64,000 nucleotides of DNA, from contig NZ_BNBB01000013.1 in the NCBI RefSeq assembly GCF_014654615.1, forward strand, positions 62,001 to 126,000, read 5' to 3'. This DNA is from Streptosporangium violaceochromogenes (GTDB lineage: Bacteria > Actinomycetota > Actinomycetes > Streptosporangiales > Streptosporangiaceae). The position numbers were made by a program, and so were the translations under genes. The notes under the pieces were generated by a model, which was given only the letters and a program-made list of their open reading frames with translations, searched no databases and was not told the DNA's origin. Shown here one piece after another: positions 30,101-37,474 of the stretch. Within the stretch, counting starts at the first letter, position 1. Each line of letters starts with the position of its first letter.

Positions 30101-30560
30101 CCTCGATTCTCAGCACCTCCGCGTGCCGCCCCTCCGGGTCCAGGCCGCCGAGGTCGGCAAACGACGGAAGGACGGTGCCGGGTGGTTCGACGACCTGGAC
30201 CGGCTCTCCCTCCACGAACGGAAACCGGGTACGCAGGCTCTCGTGCCGCGCGACCACGTCGCTTATCGCGAAGAGCAGGGCCAGGGGGTTCAGCGGGCCG
30301 GTGAGGCGCGGCAGCAGCGGCACGTTGCCGGTGTTTCCCTCGGCCTCCCAGTGGAACACCCATTCCGCCTCCTGCCGGATGGACAGCGGCAGCGGCCCGT
30401 CCCCCGGTGACGCGGGGGGTTCCGGGCGGGCGGCCGGGGACACGACGGACGCGGGGCCGCCCTTCCGGAGCCGGGACCACACTCGCCTCACCCAACCGCC
30501 CAACGCCGCCCTCCCGTCGTCCCGGTCGTTCCGGCTGCCCCGGTCGTCCGGGCCGGTCAC
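27147..30560 (-). CDS. Degenerate C-A-PCP NRPS-like protein
   Basis: This 1,137-residue protein keeps the layout of an NRPS module while each domain has lost key residues. The C domain (about 65-500) has PHLAADLWS instead of HHxxxDG. The A domain (about 530-1010) lacks a recognisable YTSGSTG phosphate loop and NxYGPTE motif and contains an Ala/Pro/Thr-rich stretch. The carrier domain (1040-1105) reads FRAGGTPRQ, with Pro where the phosphopantetheine Ser should be. The frame is intact over 3.4 kb, so it is not an ordinary decaying pseudogene. A structural or scaffolding role is possible, as is loss still in progress. The GTG start overlaps the upstream stop (GTGA) with a GGAGGAGG site further up. 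An in-frame start at 30632 would lie inside the upstream gene. Confidence 0.85.
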   Translation of the reverse strand: MTGPDDRGSRNDRDDGRAALGGWVRRVWSRLRKGGPASVVSPAARPEPPASPGDGPLPLSIRQEAEWVFHWEAEGNTGNVPLLPRLTGPLNPLALLFAISDVVARHESLRTRFPFVEGEPVQVVEPPGTVLPSFADLGGLDPEGRHAEVLRIEAEAAGHRFDPAGAPPVRLALLRMDPSDHGLLLCIPHLAADLWSLSLLTGDLGALYEALSGGRPAQPPPVRAGQVDHGMRERAHWTAERTASELRRWRRRLAGLAPVPLPADHPRPREHDLACFSVVSDLDPGLSDRLREFSRREGVTLFVTMLAAFHALLARHCSVERPVTYSSSAARRSHAEQYVVGCLSDYLVVVGDCSGDPAFRTLLARTREECLRAHDHQRLPFPYLVAGMDPERELRPHPLKQVGFSLHNTPPATLELSPGITVGDFGVEIPECDENVMWTADLVVEAYDYGSGPIQFDVTLSGRLFETVAGWRWTERYRRVLEQVVREPGARLSRLDVLLDEERTPARAAVAAPAGEGTVAGLLARRLDDTPDAVAVDHAGRQLSFGGLARRAREVAALLGARTRPTGRPVLVLLDDLQDRIVATAAVLLAGGIPVDGADHRWSPGRFRRLVAALGTPAAITAGTSAGAWGVPERNTVDVAADVTAAAPRTTPSATSPVAPPASSPARPSSTPPAAPHPGLAAAVEPSGADGRWVVLPHRALAAEAAAFASAARLGPGSRFAPLGERGGTAAAVTLAILSGATLVFPRRGPGDTGVCDVPRGVTAMGADPERWWNLLASGVRAGGGVDAWCGRAPVPARLVAALAAAGFRVWGGHGWPEVGETLTAARLDEGTATERGVGELGLPAAGREVSVAGEAGLPAPAGVAGALTAPVAGLGYLADPRATAERFVPDPAGTGTRRHRSAHRGFRTNQGVFHLAGPLPGYVSLDGGLLETEVLERALTETPGVSAAVVTAGLWPTPSGMAAPALVAWIAGDRMPAEEEVRERVRGGPVGGRVPRVVVWVPPDRLERARALRDAGRDPLPSLPGPDEAVLLPQGSAPPRTVTERRLAVLWAEVLGTGDVRRADHFFRAGGTPRQAVRLLRAVAGEWGVTVPLGDFLAAPRLAELAASIDLPGRGPSAEYSPAPDPLTNHPKTGKS

Positions 30561-31468
30561 GGTGCCCGGTCCCCCTCCTCCTCCACCCCCACGGGAACAC
30601 GGGGGATCTCCGGGCACCACCTGCCCTCCCACACCTGCAGCCGCTTGGCGACGGGAATCAGGACGCGCCGCGGCAGCACCGGCAGCAGGCGGGTCGCCGC
30701 CGCCGTGCGTCCCAGCGTCAGGACCGACACGCGCACCAGATCGTCCCGCGTCGCCCGGTCCATCGCGTCGAACATCTCGGCCAGCAGGCCGGTCCGGAAC
30801 TCCTCAAGCCGCCCCGGGGCCGACGCGGGGCCGTACAGGCGGACGTGCAGGTCGAGAATGTTGAAGGTCCCCTCGGCGACGTCCGACGCGTAGGAGACCA
30901 GGTCGTCGTCGAGCTCCCACAGCACGAGCCAGGGCCGCAGCAGCGTGAGCAGACCCTCGCAGTCCACCCCGGTCAGCTTGGCCAGGACACGGATCAGCAC
31001 GACGACGTCGGAGGAGCGCAGCAGGCAGGCCGACCGCAGCAGGCCGGGCGTCAGCGTGACCCGGCGCAGCACGATGCGGCTCTCCAGCGCGCCGTAGCGC
31101 TCCAGGTCGTCCAGCCCCTCGGCGATCGCGTCGTCATACAGCCCGTGGCCGCGCAGCAGCCGTCGCAGCTCCTCCTTGCACGGCCCGGCGGACGCCTCCC
31201 CCGTCCCCCGCCGCTGCGCCTCCTCGTACAGCAGGTCGCCCTTGTAGACGAGCGCGGCGAAATACAGCAGCAGGGGCCGCACGAGATCCATCTCCCGGCC
31301 GCCGACGCCCAACGCCCTCCAGCACCCCGGCGGATAGGAGGCGAGGAGCCGCCCGCCCTTCACCAGTTCCCGGTAGGAGATGGTCGGCTCCCGCCAGGAC
31401 GGCTGCGCGTCTCGGCCGCTCACGGAGTCGTACAGCTGCGCGAACCTGTCGGGGGGACCGGGGGTCAT
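30557..31468 (-). CDS. Unknown alpha-helical biosynthetic protein
   Basis: This 303-residue protein is not recognised. It reads as mostly helical and soluble, with a central segment WELDDDLVSYASDVAEG (about 195-215) whose acidic triplet faintly recalls isoprenoid-synthase metal sites, but the second metal motif is not evident. It has a good GGAGGT ribosome site before the ATG. It starts four bases below the ABC transporter stop and overlaps the start of the degenerate NRPS by four bases, so it belongs to the operon. A tailoring or helper role for the peptide is inferred only from position. It could represent a family specific to such clusters. Confidence 0.75.
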   Translation of the reverse strand: MTPGPPDRFAQLYDSVSGRDAQPSWREPTISYRELVKGGRLLASYPPGCWRALGVGGREMDLVRPLLLYFAALVYKGDLLYEEAQRRGTGEASAGPCKEELRRLLRGHGLYDDAIAEGLDDLERYGALESRIVLRRVTLTPGLLRSACLLRSSDVVVLIRVLAKLTGVDCEGLLTLLRPWLVLWELDDDLVSYASDVAEGTFNILDLHVRLYGPASAPGRLEEFRTGLLAEMFDAMDRATRDDLVRVSVLTLGRTAAATRLLPVLPRRVLIPVAKRLQVWEGRWCPEIPRVPVGVEEEGDRAP

Positions 31469-31471
31469 CGC

Positions 31472-33304
31472 CTACCTCCGACGATCGTGGGCCGGTGCGG
31501 GAGGGGGAAGAGCCAGCAACTCCTGGTACAGCGCGTCGGAGGAGAGCAGCGCGTCGTGCCCGCCGAGAGCGCGGACCCGTCCGTCGTCGAGCAGCACGAC
31601 CTGGTCGGCCAGGCTCGCGATCGCCATGCGGTGGGTGACCGCCAGCACCACCCGGTGCGCGGCCTGCTCGACGATGGCGCGCAGCAGGATCCGTTCGCTC
31701 CGGGCGTCGAGCTGGCTGGTGGCCTCGTCCAGCAGCAGCACCTCCGGGTCGCGGAGCAGGGCGCGGGCGACGGCGAGGCGCTGCCGCTGGCCGCCGGAGA
31801 TCGCCACCCCGCGCTCACCGACGGGGGTGTCCACGCCGGACGGCAGGGCGCCGACCCAGGACCACAGGCCGACGGTCCGCAGCGCGCCGGCCACGTCCGC
31901 CCGGGTCGCGTCGGGAACGCCGTAGAGCACCGACTCCCCGATGGTGCCGCCGAGGACCGGGGCGTCCTGCTGGACGTAGCCGAGCCTGCGTCGCAGGTCG
32001 CCCCGGTCGAGCCCCCGGAGATCGGCCCCGTGGAGCAGGATGCGCCCGCGCTCCACGTCGGCGAAGCGTTCGAGCAGGCTGAGCACCGTCGTCTTTCCCG
32101 CACCCGAGGGGCCGGCCAGCACGGTGAGCCCTCGGTGGACGTCCACGGTGACGCCCCGCAGGATCGGCCGGCCGTCGTAGCCGAACCAGACGTCCTCCAG
32201 CCGGAGCACGGCGTTTCCACGGCGGCCCTCCGGTCCGTCCCCGTCCTCCCGGCCACTTCGGGTGCTTCGGGTGCTTCGGGTGCTCTGGCCGCTCAGGGCG
32301 CCCGGGGGGCTTGGGGAGGCGACGGCCGCCGGCCGGCTGTCCACCTCGGAAGGAAGGATCTCCACCTCCCGCACACGCCGTACCGCCGCCAGCCCCTCGG
32401 CGAACGAGGAGCCGACCATGGCCAGCGTCTCCACCGGCCCCCGCAGGTACACCACGTAGAGCAGGAAGGCGATCAGATCGCTCAGGGTCAGGGCGCCCGC
32501 GGCCGTGCGAGCCGTACCGACCAGCAGGACCACGATGAAGGACAGCTCGATACCGGTGACCGCGACGACCTCGACCGTCGCCTCGGACCGGCCGGCGCGT
32601 ACGGCGGCCCGGTAGGACAGGTGCGCCGCCTGGCGCGCCAGCCCCCACTCGTGCTCCTCCGTGCCGGACGCCTTGATGGTGCGGAAGGCGACCAGCGCCC
32701 GCTGTAGCACACTGGTGAGACCGCCGAGGTGCCCCTGCGCCTCCTCGCTGGCCCTGCCGACGCGGTCCAGCACCCACACCGCGACCACCGCCGACAGACC
32801 GAACATCGTGACCACGATCGCCAGGAGGACCGGGTCGATGCCGGCCATCATCAGCACCGCGGCCGTGATGGTCAGCGGTGCGGCCGCGCCGTGCACCAGC
32901 ATGCCGGTGACGGTGTGCCGCAGCACCGTCGTGTCGCTGCCGACCCTCGACAGGAAGTCCCCGACCGGCCGGCCCTCCACCACGGACACCGGGGCGCCGA
33001 GGATCCGCCGGACCAGCCGGTGCCGTACGCGCAGCACGATCCGCTGACCGAAGCGCTCCAGCAGGTAGGTGGAGAGCCAGGTGAGCACCAGCCCGGCCAG
33101 GGCGATCACGGCGAGCAGGACGACCGGTCCGACCAGGTCTTTTCCCGCCTCCAGCCCGTCCACCACCGCGCGGACCACCAGCGGCTGGGCGAGCGCCGCT
33201 CCGTTGGAGGCGAGCTCCAGGAGCAGCAGGCCCGCCAGCGTGCCGCGCATCCCGTGGGTGTAGGACCACAGCACTCCCACGGCACCGTCGGATCGATCGT
33301 TCAT
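31472..33304 (-). CDS. ABC exporter, fused membrane and ATPase domains
   Basis: This 610-residue half-transporter has an N-terminal six-helix membrane domain (about 15-320) and a C-terminal nucleotide-binding domain (about 360-600). Walker A is GPSGAGKTT, the signature is SGGQRQRLAVARALL and Walker B is VLLLDEATSQLD. This is the arrangement of lipid, peptide and drug exporters that act as homodimers. Its place in the NRPS operon suggests export of the finished product or self-resistance. The linker between the domains contains STRSTRSTR, encoded by a 9-bp tandem repeat. The gene lies 44 bases after the amidinotransferase-like gene and three bases before the unknown helical-protein gene. Confidence 0.95.
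   Translation of the reverse strand: MNDRSDGAVGVLWSYTHGMRGTLAGLLLLELASNGAALAQPLVVRAVVDGLEAGKDLVGPVVLLAVIALAGLVLTWLSTYLLERFGQRIVLRVRHRLVRRILGAPVSVVEGRPVGDFLSRVGSDTTVLRHTVTGMLVHGAAAPLTITAAVLMMAGIDPVLLAIVVTMFGLSAVVAVWVLDRVGRASEEAQGHLGGLTSVLQRALVAFRTIKASGTEEHEWGLARQAAHLSYRAAVRAGRSEATVEVVAVTGIELSFIVVLLVGTARTAAGALTLSDLIAFLLYVVYLRGPVETLAMVGSSFAEGLAAVRRVREVEILPSEVDSRPAAVASPSPPGALSGQSTRSTRSTRSGREDGDGPEGRRGNAVLRLEDVWFGYDGRPILRGVTVDVHRGLTVLAGPSGAGKTTVLSLLERFADVERGRILLHGADLRGLDRGDLRRRLGYVQQDAPVLGGTIGESVLYGVPDATRADVAGALRTVGLWSWVGALPSGVDTPVGERGVAISGGQRQRLAVARALLRDPEVLLLDEATSQLDARSERILLRAIVEQAAHRVVLAVTHRMAIASLADQVVLLDDGRVRALGGHDALLSSDALYQELLALPPPAPAHDRRR
32256..32282. repeat. 9-bp tandem repeat, three copies, in ABC linker
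   Basis: CTTCGGGTG occurs three times in succession and encodes Ser-Thr-Arg repeats (minus strand) in the linker between membrane and ATPase domains. The unit length keeps frame, so copy number could vary without harm. Confidence 0.8.
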
Positions 33305-33348
33305 CCTCGTCGCCCCGTCCCCTCACTCACCGGCCGCGCCGTCCCGGC

Positions 33349-34332
33349 TCAGATCATCCGGAAGCGGTACGAGAACCGGTTGAGGTGCATGACCATGCAG
33401 GACAGGAGCGCGCCGCCCTTGTGGTACTCGCTGAGGTTGAAGTAGGCCACCTCGAACGCCAGCAGGCTCGCGATGTCCTCCAGCGACCGGTTCTTGGCGA
33501 GCTCTTCGGCGTACTCCGGCGAGCCGCGCCGCAGGTCGTGCAGGTGCGAGGCGTTGAGGATGATGTTGTTCAGCCGCACCGAGTTGCAGATCCCTGCGTA
33601 GCACGCCGCCACGGACACGTCGATGATCTCGGTGTGCCGTTCGAGCCTCTTGATCTCGTCTTTGCCGTAGAGGGCGGTGCAGACGAGCGTCTGCTCCCGG
33701 GTGAGGGGGAAGACGGTGCAGTCGAGGTGGTACATGTAGGGGTCTTTCTGCTCCAGCATCACCACCTTCATGTCGAAGGCGCGCTCCATCCACTCGTACG
33801 TCCGCCGCTCGGACCGCAGTCCGTACCCGCCGACGTACACGTCGTCGTGGAGGTGCTTGAGCTCGGCCTCCCCCTCGAACCTCGACTCCGGCACCACGGC
33901 CCGGTACCCCATGGACTCGAAGAACCGCACCCCGACGGGAGTCTCCCCCCGCCGGGGCTCGGAGGTGTAGTTGGAGACGACCACGGTGTTTCCGCCGGGA
34001 AGGTGCTCCAGCACGATCCCGAGGTTCGCCGTGAAGGGAAGGTCCTGCAGCCCCCGCACGCCGGGGGTGGGCAGCACGTAGACCAACGCCTCGGCGGCGA
34101 TGTACCGGTACAGCTCCAGGAACTGGATCATCGCGCGCCGGGTGTCCGGGACGCGCGCGGACTCCTCGATGTCCGCCATCCAGGGGTTGTTGGCGACGCT
34201 CGTGTCGTAGGAGAACGGGGCGTTCATCAGAAACGCCGGGTGGTGCAGACGGGTGGGGTTGTCCTGTTTCCCGGCGGCGGCCGTACCCGGCTCGGGAACG
34301 GCGCCGTGGCCGGGCGTCGCGAGGGACGTCAT
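33349..34332 (-). CDS. Amidinotransferase/dimethylargininase-fold enzyme
   Basis: This 327-residue protein belongs to the guanidine-modifying superfamily (arginine deiminase, DDAH, amidinotransferase). Typical signatures are present: FLMNAP and NNPWM near the N-terminus, LPFTANLG, a His-Asp pair in YHLDC, and a C-terminal GGALLSCM with the candidate nucleophile Cys. Whether it transfers an amidino group or hydrolyses a guanidine cannot be told from sequence. In this operon it could build or modify a guanidino residue of the peptide. The ATG at 34332 has an AGGAGAG site. An in-frame extension to 35181 would cover the whole upstream gene and reads as non-coding, so it is rejected. Confidence 0.85.
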   Translation of the reverse strand: MTSLATPGHGAVPEPGTAAAGKQDNPTRLHHPAFLMNAPFSYDTSVANNPWMADIEESARVPDTRRAMIQFLELYRYIAAEALVYVLPTPGVRGLQDLPFTANLGIVLEHLPGGNTVVVSNYTSEPRRGETPVGVRFFESMGYRAVVPESRFEGEAELKHLHDDVYVGGYGLRSERRTYEWMERAFDMKVVMLEQKDPYMYHLDCTVFPLTREQTLVCTALYGKDEIKRLERHTEIIDVSVAACYAGICNSVRLNNIILNASHLHDLRRGSPEYAEELAKNRSLEDIASLLAFEVAYFNLSEYHKGGALLSCMVMHLNRFSYRFRMI

Positions 34333-34364
34333 CGGTGGCTCTCCTCGGTCTCCGCGCCTGCGGC

Positions 34365-35084
34365 TCATCTGTCTCTGATCCGGACGAGGGGGTCCACGGC
34401 GGCCTCGACATGGTGACCGACGGGCTGGATCGGCTCGAACGCGAACCGGTCGGACAGCGGAATGATCAGATCGACCTGCGAGCCGTAGCGGATCTGCGAG
34501 AAACGCGCCCCCTGCCGCACGGGCCGGCTCTGCCGCAGCTCGAAGGGAGTGATCTTGTCCACGTCGTAGTCGGCCACCTGGAGGATGTAGTAGTCCTGCC
34601 CCAGGGCGGGCACGTGCACGTGGTTGACCACGCGCTGGTTGTACCGCAGGTACTCCGCGGGCCACAGGTCGATCCGCAGGTCCTTCAGAAGGCGCTCCTC
34701 CATCTCCAGCATCGGGTGGTTGTGCGTGGAGAGCGGTTCCCGCCTGCGGTAGGAGAGCCGGCCGGAGTACGGCACCCGGTTGACGTGGACGTCGAAGAAC
34801 GTCATGAAGATGCCGATCACCAGGCTCGGCCTGTCGTAGAAGGGGTCGCCCAGGGCGTCGCACAGCGAGTAGCCCTTCCCCTTGATGTCGAACAGCCCGT
34901 CGCGCGGGTGCGCCTTCTCCTGGTACAGGATGACCCCGTCGGCGGGTGAGAAGAAACAGGCCGGATCGGAGTAGCAGGGGCGCGCCGGATCGCGGAAGAA
35001 GTACGTCTCCGAAAGCCAGGACAGCGGCTTGTCGTAGACCCCCCGTACTTCCGAGTCGACCCAGTCTTCCAGTGGTACGGCCAA
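34365..35084 (-). CDS. Phosphatidylserine decarboxylase-like protein
   Basis: This roughly 239-residue protein resembles pyruvoyl-dependent phosphatidylserine decarboxylases. It has FFRDP, FFSPADG, the MTFFDVHVNRVPYSG stretch and, near the C-terminus, RYGSQVDL at the place of the LGST self-cleavage motif. The Gly-Ser pair is kept, so pyruvoyl formation is possible. No membrane anchor is seen. Relatives such as PsiD act on free amino acids, so decarboxylation of a soluble amino acid or peptide intermediate is an option. It is the first gene of the NRPS operon, 32 bases before the amidinotransferase-like gene. I prefer TTG at 35082-35084, preceded by GAGGTGGG; GTG at 35112-35114 is an alternative without a ribosome site. 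Confidence 0.8.
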   Translation of the reverse strand: MAVPLEDWVDSEVRGVYDKPLSWLSETYFFRDPARPCYSDPACFFSPADGVILYQEKAHPRDGLFDIKGKGYSLCDALGDPFYDRPSLVIGIFMTFFDVHVNRVPYSGRLSYRRREPLSTHNHPMLEMEERLLKDLRIDLWPAEYLRYNQRVVNHVHVPALGQDYYILQVADYDVDKITPFELRQSRPVRQGARFSQIRYGSQVDLIIPLSDRFAFEPIQPVGHHVEAAVDPLVRIRDR

Positions 35085-35447
35085 TGAAGCCCACCTCGCA
35101 ATCCCCCGGGGCACCGAAGCCGGTCACGATGGTGACGGGCCGGCCTCGACGACGGCCGGATCGGATGCCCCAGGACCGCACTCACAGCGATTTCCCGCAA
35201 ATCAAAGAAGACCAACCTACCGCCGCAGTATGTCAGAAGGCGAGCGCGCCGACCTTTTCTGGCCGTACTCAAAATGAGTTATGTTGCCAGTCATATCATG
35301 CCGTCGACTGACCTCCGAACCATTTATCTCGGATTTCAGGCGATGAACGGAAAATCAAGAAAAACGAGGAAGGGACGAATCGAGGGGTTTCATGGTGCCG
35401 GAGTTCGGCGGGCCCGCCCGGCGCGTGGAACGGGCCCGCCCGGCCCC
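35085..35447. other. Intergenic region, presumed NRPS operon promoter
   Basis: These 363 bases carry no credible gene. The part from about 35190 to 35380 is AT-rich for this genome and lies directly upstream of the first gene of the leftward NRPS operon, so its promoter is expected here. The palindrome at 35267-35279 is the clearest candidate control element. Confidence 0.55.
35267..35279. promoter_or_regulatory. 13-bp palindrome upstream of NRPS operon
   Basis: ACTCA-AAA-TGAGT is a perfect inverted repeat about 183 bases upstream of the decarboxylase-like start. It is a candidate operator; no regulator is assigned. Confidence 0.35.
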
Positions 35448-35756
35448 CTACGTCCGTGCGGACGTCGCCTCGGCATCCGTCGCGGCGTCCGTCGTGGCGG
35501 GCACGGCCGACTCCGGCCTGCGCATCAGCAGCAGGGTCAGCACGGCACCGGCCACCGCCACGAACGCCGCACCGGCGAAAGCCGTGCGGAACCCACCGGT
35601 GAGCGCGGCCGGGTCCCGCGCCCCGGCGCCCGCGCCCGCGGCGAGCGCGGTCATCACGGCCGGCCCCAGGGCCGAGCCGATCTGGTAGGTGGTGTTGACG
35701 ATGCCGGAGGCCAGGCCGCTCTCCTCGGGCCGCGCACCGGACATCGTTCTTCCCAC
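35448..35756 (-). pseudogene. MFS (DHA2-type) exporter, C-terminal remnant
   Basis: About 100 residues match the last helices of a 14-helix drug exporter: EESGLASGIVNTTYQIGSAL, then two hydrophobic segments and a charged tail. The N-terminal 350 or more residues are missing. The bases upstream (35757-35922) read as nothing related, so the gene was cut by deletion or rearrangement. An ATG exists, but a stand-alone function is unlikely. It lies at the edge of the NRPS locus. Confidence 0.75.
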
Positions 35757-35922
35757 CCGGGTCGGATGGGAGGATGCGGTAGGGGTTGGGGGTGTCGTCG
35801 ATTCCGAACCGGCCCCGTGGGTGGGCGTGCATGCCAGTGCACGCCCACCGCCGTGTCGCGGGGCCCGCTCCTTTCCGGAGGACCTGCCCCCTTCCGGCCT
35901 CTCGTCCGAGAGGCCGCTTCTT

Positions 35923-36258
35923 TCAGGCCCGGCCCGCCGGCTCGTATCCGGCCCGCTTCACCGCGGCGTGGATCTCCTCGTCGGTGAACCCGGAGCCGCT
36001 GACGGTGACCGCGCCGGAGGAGAGGTCGACGGCCACGCCGGTCACGCCGCCGACCTTGCCGATCTCTCCGGACACCGAGGAGACGCAGTGCCCGCAGGTC
36101 ATCCCGCCGACCAGGTAGGCCGTGGTCTCGGCTGTGGTCTCAACCACGGTCTCAACCACGGGCCCGGTCGCGGGCTCAATCGTGATCTCGGTCGTGGCCG
36201 GCTCTCCGGCCTCCCCGGCCCCAGCCGTCTCCGTACCGCACGCGCATGCCGTGCACAT
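35923..36258 (-). CDS. Heavy-metal-associated domain protein, CopZ-like
   Basis: This 111-residue protein has a C-terminal HMA fold (about 45-108) with the metal motif GMTCGHC, and a Cys-rich N-terminus CTACAC. A Val/Thr/Glu-rich linker joins them, encoded by imperfect repeats. HMA proteins pass Cu(I) to P-type ATPases or bind it in the cytosol. Two CsoR-like palindromes lie 20-72 bases upstream, so copper-induced expression is likely. No copper ATPase is adjacent in the window. The extra N-terminal Cys cluster is unusual for a plain chaperone and may add a second metal site. Confidence 0.88.
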   Translation of the reverse strand: MCTACACGTETAGAGEAGEPATTEITIEPATGPVVETVVETTAETTAYLVGGMTCGHCVSSVSGEIGKVGGVTGVAVDLSSGAVTVSGSGFTDEEIHAAVKRAGYEPAGRA

Positions 36259-36278
36259 GTTCGCCCTCCTCCGCTGTT

Positions 36279-36293
36279 TACCCCATAGGGGTA
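36279..36293. promoter_or_regulatory. CsoR-like operator 1
   Basis: TACCCCATAGGGGTA is a near-perfect inverted repeat of the kind bound by the copper-sensing repressor CsoR (TACCCC...GGGGTA). It lies 20 bases upstream of the HMA gene. Confidence 0.7.
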
Positions 36294-36313
36294 TCGCTCA
36301 GGCAGACGATAGC

Positions 36314-36330
36314 ATACCCCCCAGGGGTTT
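36314..36330. promoter_or_regulatory. CsoR-like operator 2
   Basis: ATACCCCCCAGGGGTTT is a second, less perfect C4/G4 inverted repeat, about 35 bases beyond the first (centre to centre). Together they suggest two operator sites over one copper-responsive promoter. Confidence 0.55.
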
Positions 36331-36369
36331 TAACAACCCCTACCTCAGGACGAGGAAGACGAAAAAGGG

Positions 36370-36504
36370 TCAGCGGGGGCGTTCCCGGTCCCACCGGTCG
36401 AGGAGGCGGGGGAACTCCCGGCCCTTGAAGGCGTACATGTCGCGCATCGACTCCAGCCCGGCCCGACCCCGAGGATCGTCGCCGACAACGGCGGACTGTT
36501 TCAT
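36370..36504 (-). CDS. Possible 44-residue small protein
   Basis: An ATG-to-TGA frame encodes a charged, helical peptide ending YAFKGREFPRLLDRWDRE. Codon third positions are GC-rich, as in real genes here. No family is recognised and no strong ribosome site is seen. It could be the tail of a lost gene. It lies alone between the copper-protein promoter and the XRE regulator. Confidence 0.3.
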   Translation of the reverse strand: MKQSAVVGDDPRGRAGLESMRDMYAFKGREFPRLLDRWDRERPR

Positions 36505-36662
36505 GAGGGTGTTTCAAGAGCCCGGTCGTTCGCGACGACCCATGAAACGCGATCGTCGCAGACGGGCCGCCGGACGACCGCGTGTCTCACAGGCGACCGC
36601 CTACGAGACAAGCCTGTTTTACGTGGATCGCGGCCCCGGACACGCCCCGACGCCGTCACGGT

Positions 36663-37442
36663 CTACCGCTGATCGAACCGGCGCCGGGTCTTCTCGTCGG
36701 CCGGCAGGAACGTCTCCAGATGCAGCCCTTCCAGGGCCGCATCGGTGGCGGTGCTGAGGGTGGCGGAGGTGCTGAAGAACCGGAGCGGCGTGCCGTCCAC
36801 ATCGATTTCGAGGGTGATCACCGGTCCCGCGAGAGGGGGGGCGGCATCAGATGTGCCGAGGTACCCGGCGATCTCCGCGGCCAGCTCGTGATGGCGCCGG
36901 TCGTGGGTGCGATCGGCACGGTGGCTCACCTGCCGCAGGAGATGGCCGCCCCACTCCTCGCGATTGCCGATCCGGTTGGCCAGCCCATCCGGATGCAGGC
37001 AGACCCGGATCACATTGACCGGCGGCTCCAGCAGCTCCGGCGCGCAACCGGCCAGCAGTTCGTCAACGGCGGCATTGGCGTCGACGATGTCCCAGTGCCC
37101 GTCCAACAGCAGCGCGGGGTAAGGCAGGTGGGCGTCGAGGAGTCGTCGCAGGCCGTCCATCACCACCGCGATCGACGCGTCGTCCAGTTGATGATCTTGA
37201 TAGCGCGGTGCGTAGCCGGCGGCCAGCAGGAGCCGGTCGCGATCCCGCAGCGGTACATCCAGGTTGTCGGCGAGACGCATGAGCATCTCCGGTGTCGGGT
37301 GCGCCTTGCCGGTCTCCACCCGGCTGAGGTGCCGGGTGGAGACCCGCGACCGGTTGGACAGCTCCTGCTGGGTGAAACGGCGTCGTTCACGCCAGGTCCG
37401 CAGCAGTGCGCCGACCGGCGGGACTCCAACCGCAACGCTCAT
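36663..37442 (-). CDS. XRE-family regulator with MmyB-like domain
   Basis: This 259-residue regulator has an N-terminal helix-turn-helix (about 10-70: FTQQELSNRSRVSTRHLSRVE) and a C-terminal MmyB-like ligand domain (about 95-250: PALLLDGHWDIVDANAA). Such proteins are common in actinomycetes and often control an adjacent divergent gene; the MmyB domain is thought to bind a fatty-acid-like ligand. It is divergent from the NTF2-like gene, with a strong palindrome between them. I chose the start at MSVAVGVPP, giving normal spacing before the HTH; an ATG 51 bases upstream would place the start inside that palindrome. Confidence 0.88.
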   Translation of the reverse strand: MSVAVGVPPVGALLRTWRERRRFTQQELSNRSRVSTRHLSRVETGKAHPTPEMLMRLADNLDVPLRDRDRLLLAAGYAPRYQDHQLDDASIAVVMDGLRRLLDAHLPYPALLLDGHWDIVDANAAVDELLAGCAPELLEPPVNVIRVCLHPDGLANRIGNREEWGGHLLRQVSHRADRTHDRRHHELAAEIAGYLGTSDAAPPLAGPVITLEIDVDGTPLRFFSTSATLSTATDAALEGLHLETFLPADEKTRRRFDQR

Positions 37443-37474
37443 GTCCGTGAGTCTAAGGGGCCGTGTCCGGGACG

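Noticed and set aside
34333..35181. Amidinotransferase-fold gene extended to 610 residues
   Set aside because: The extension is the decarboxylase-like gene read in another frame.
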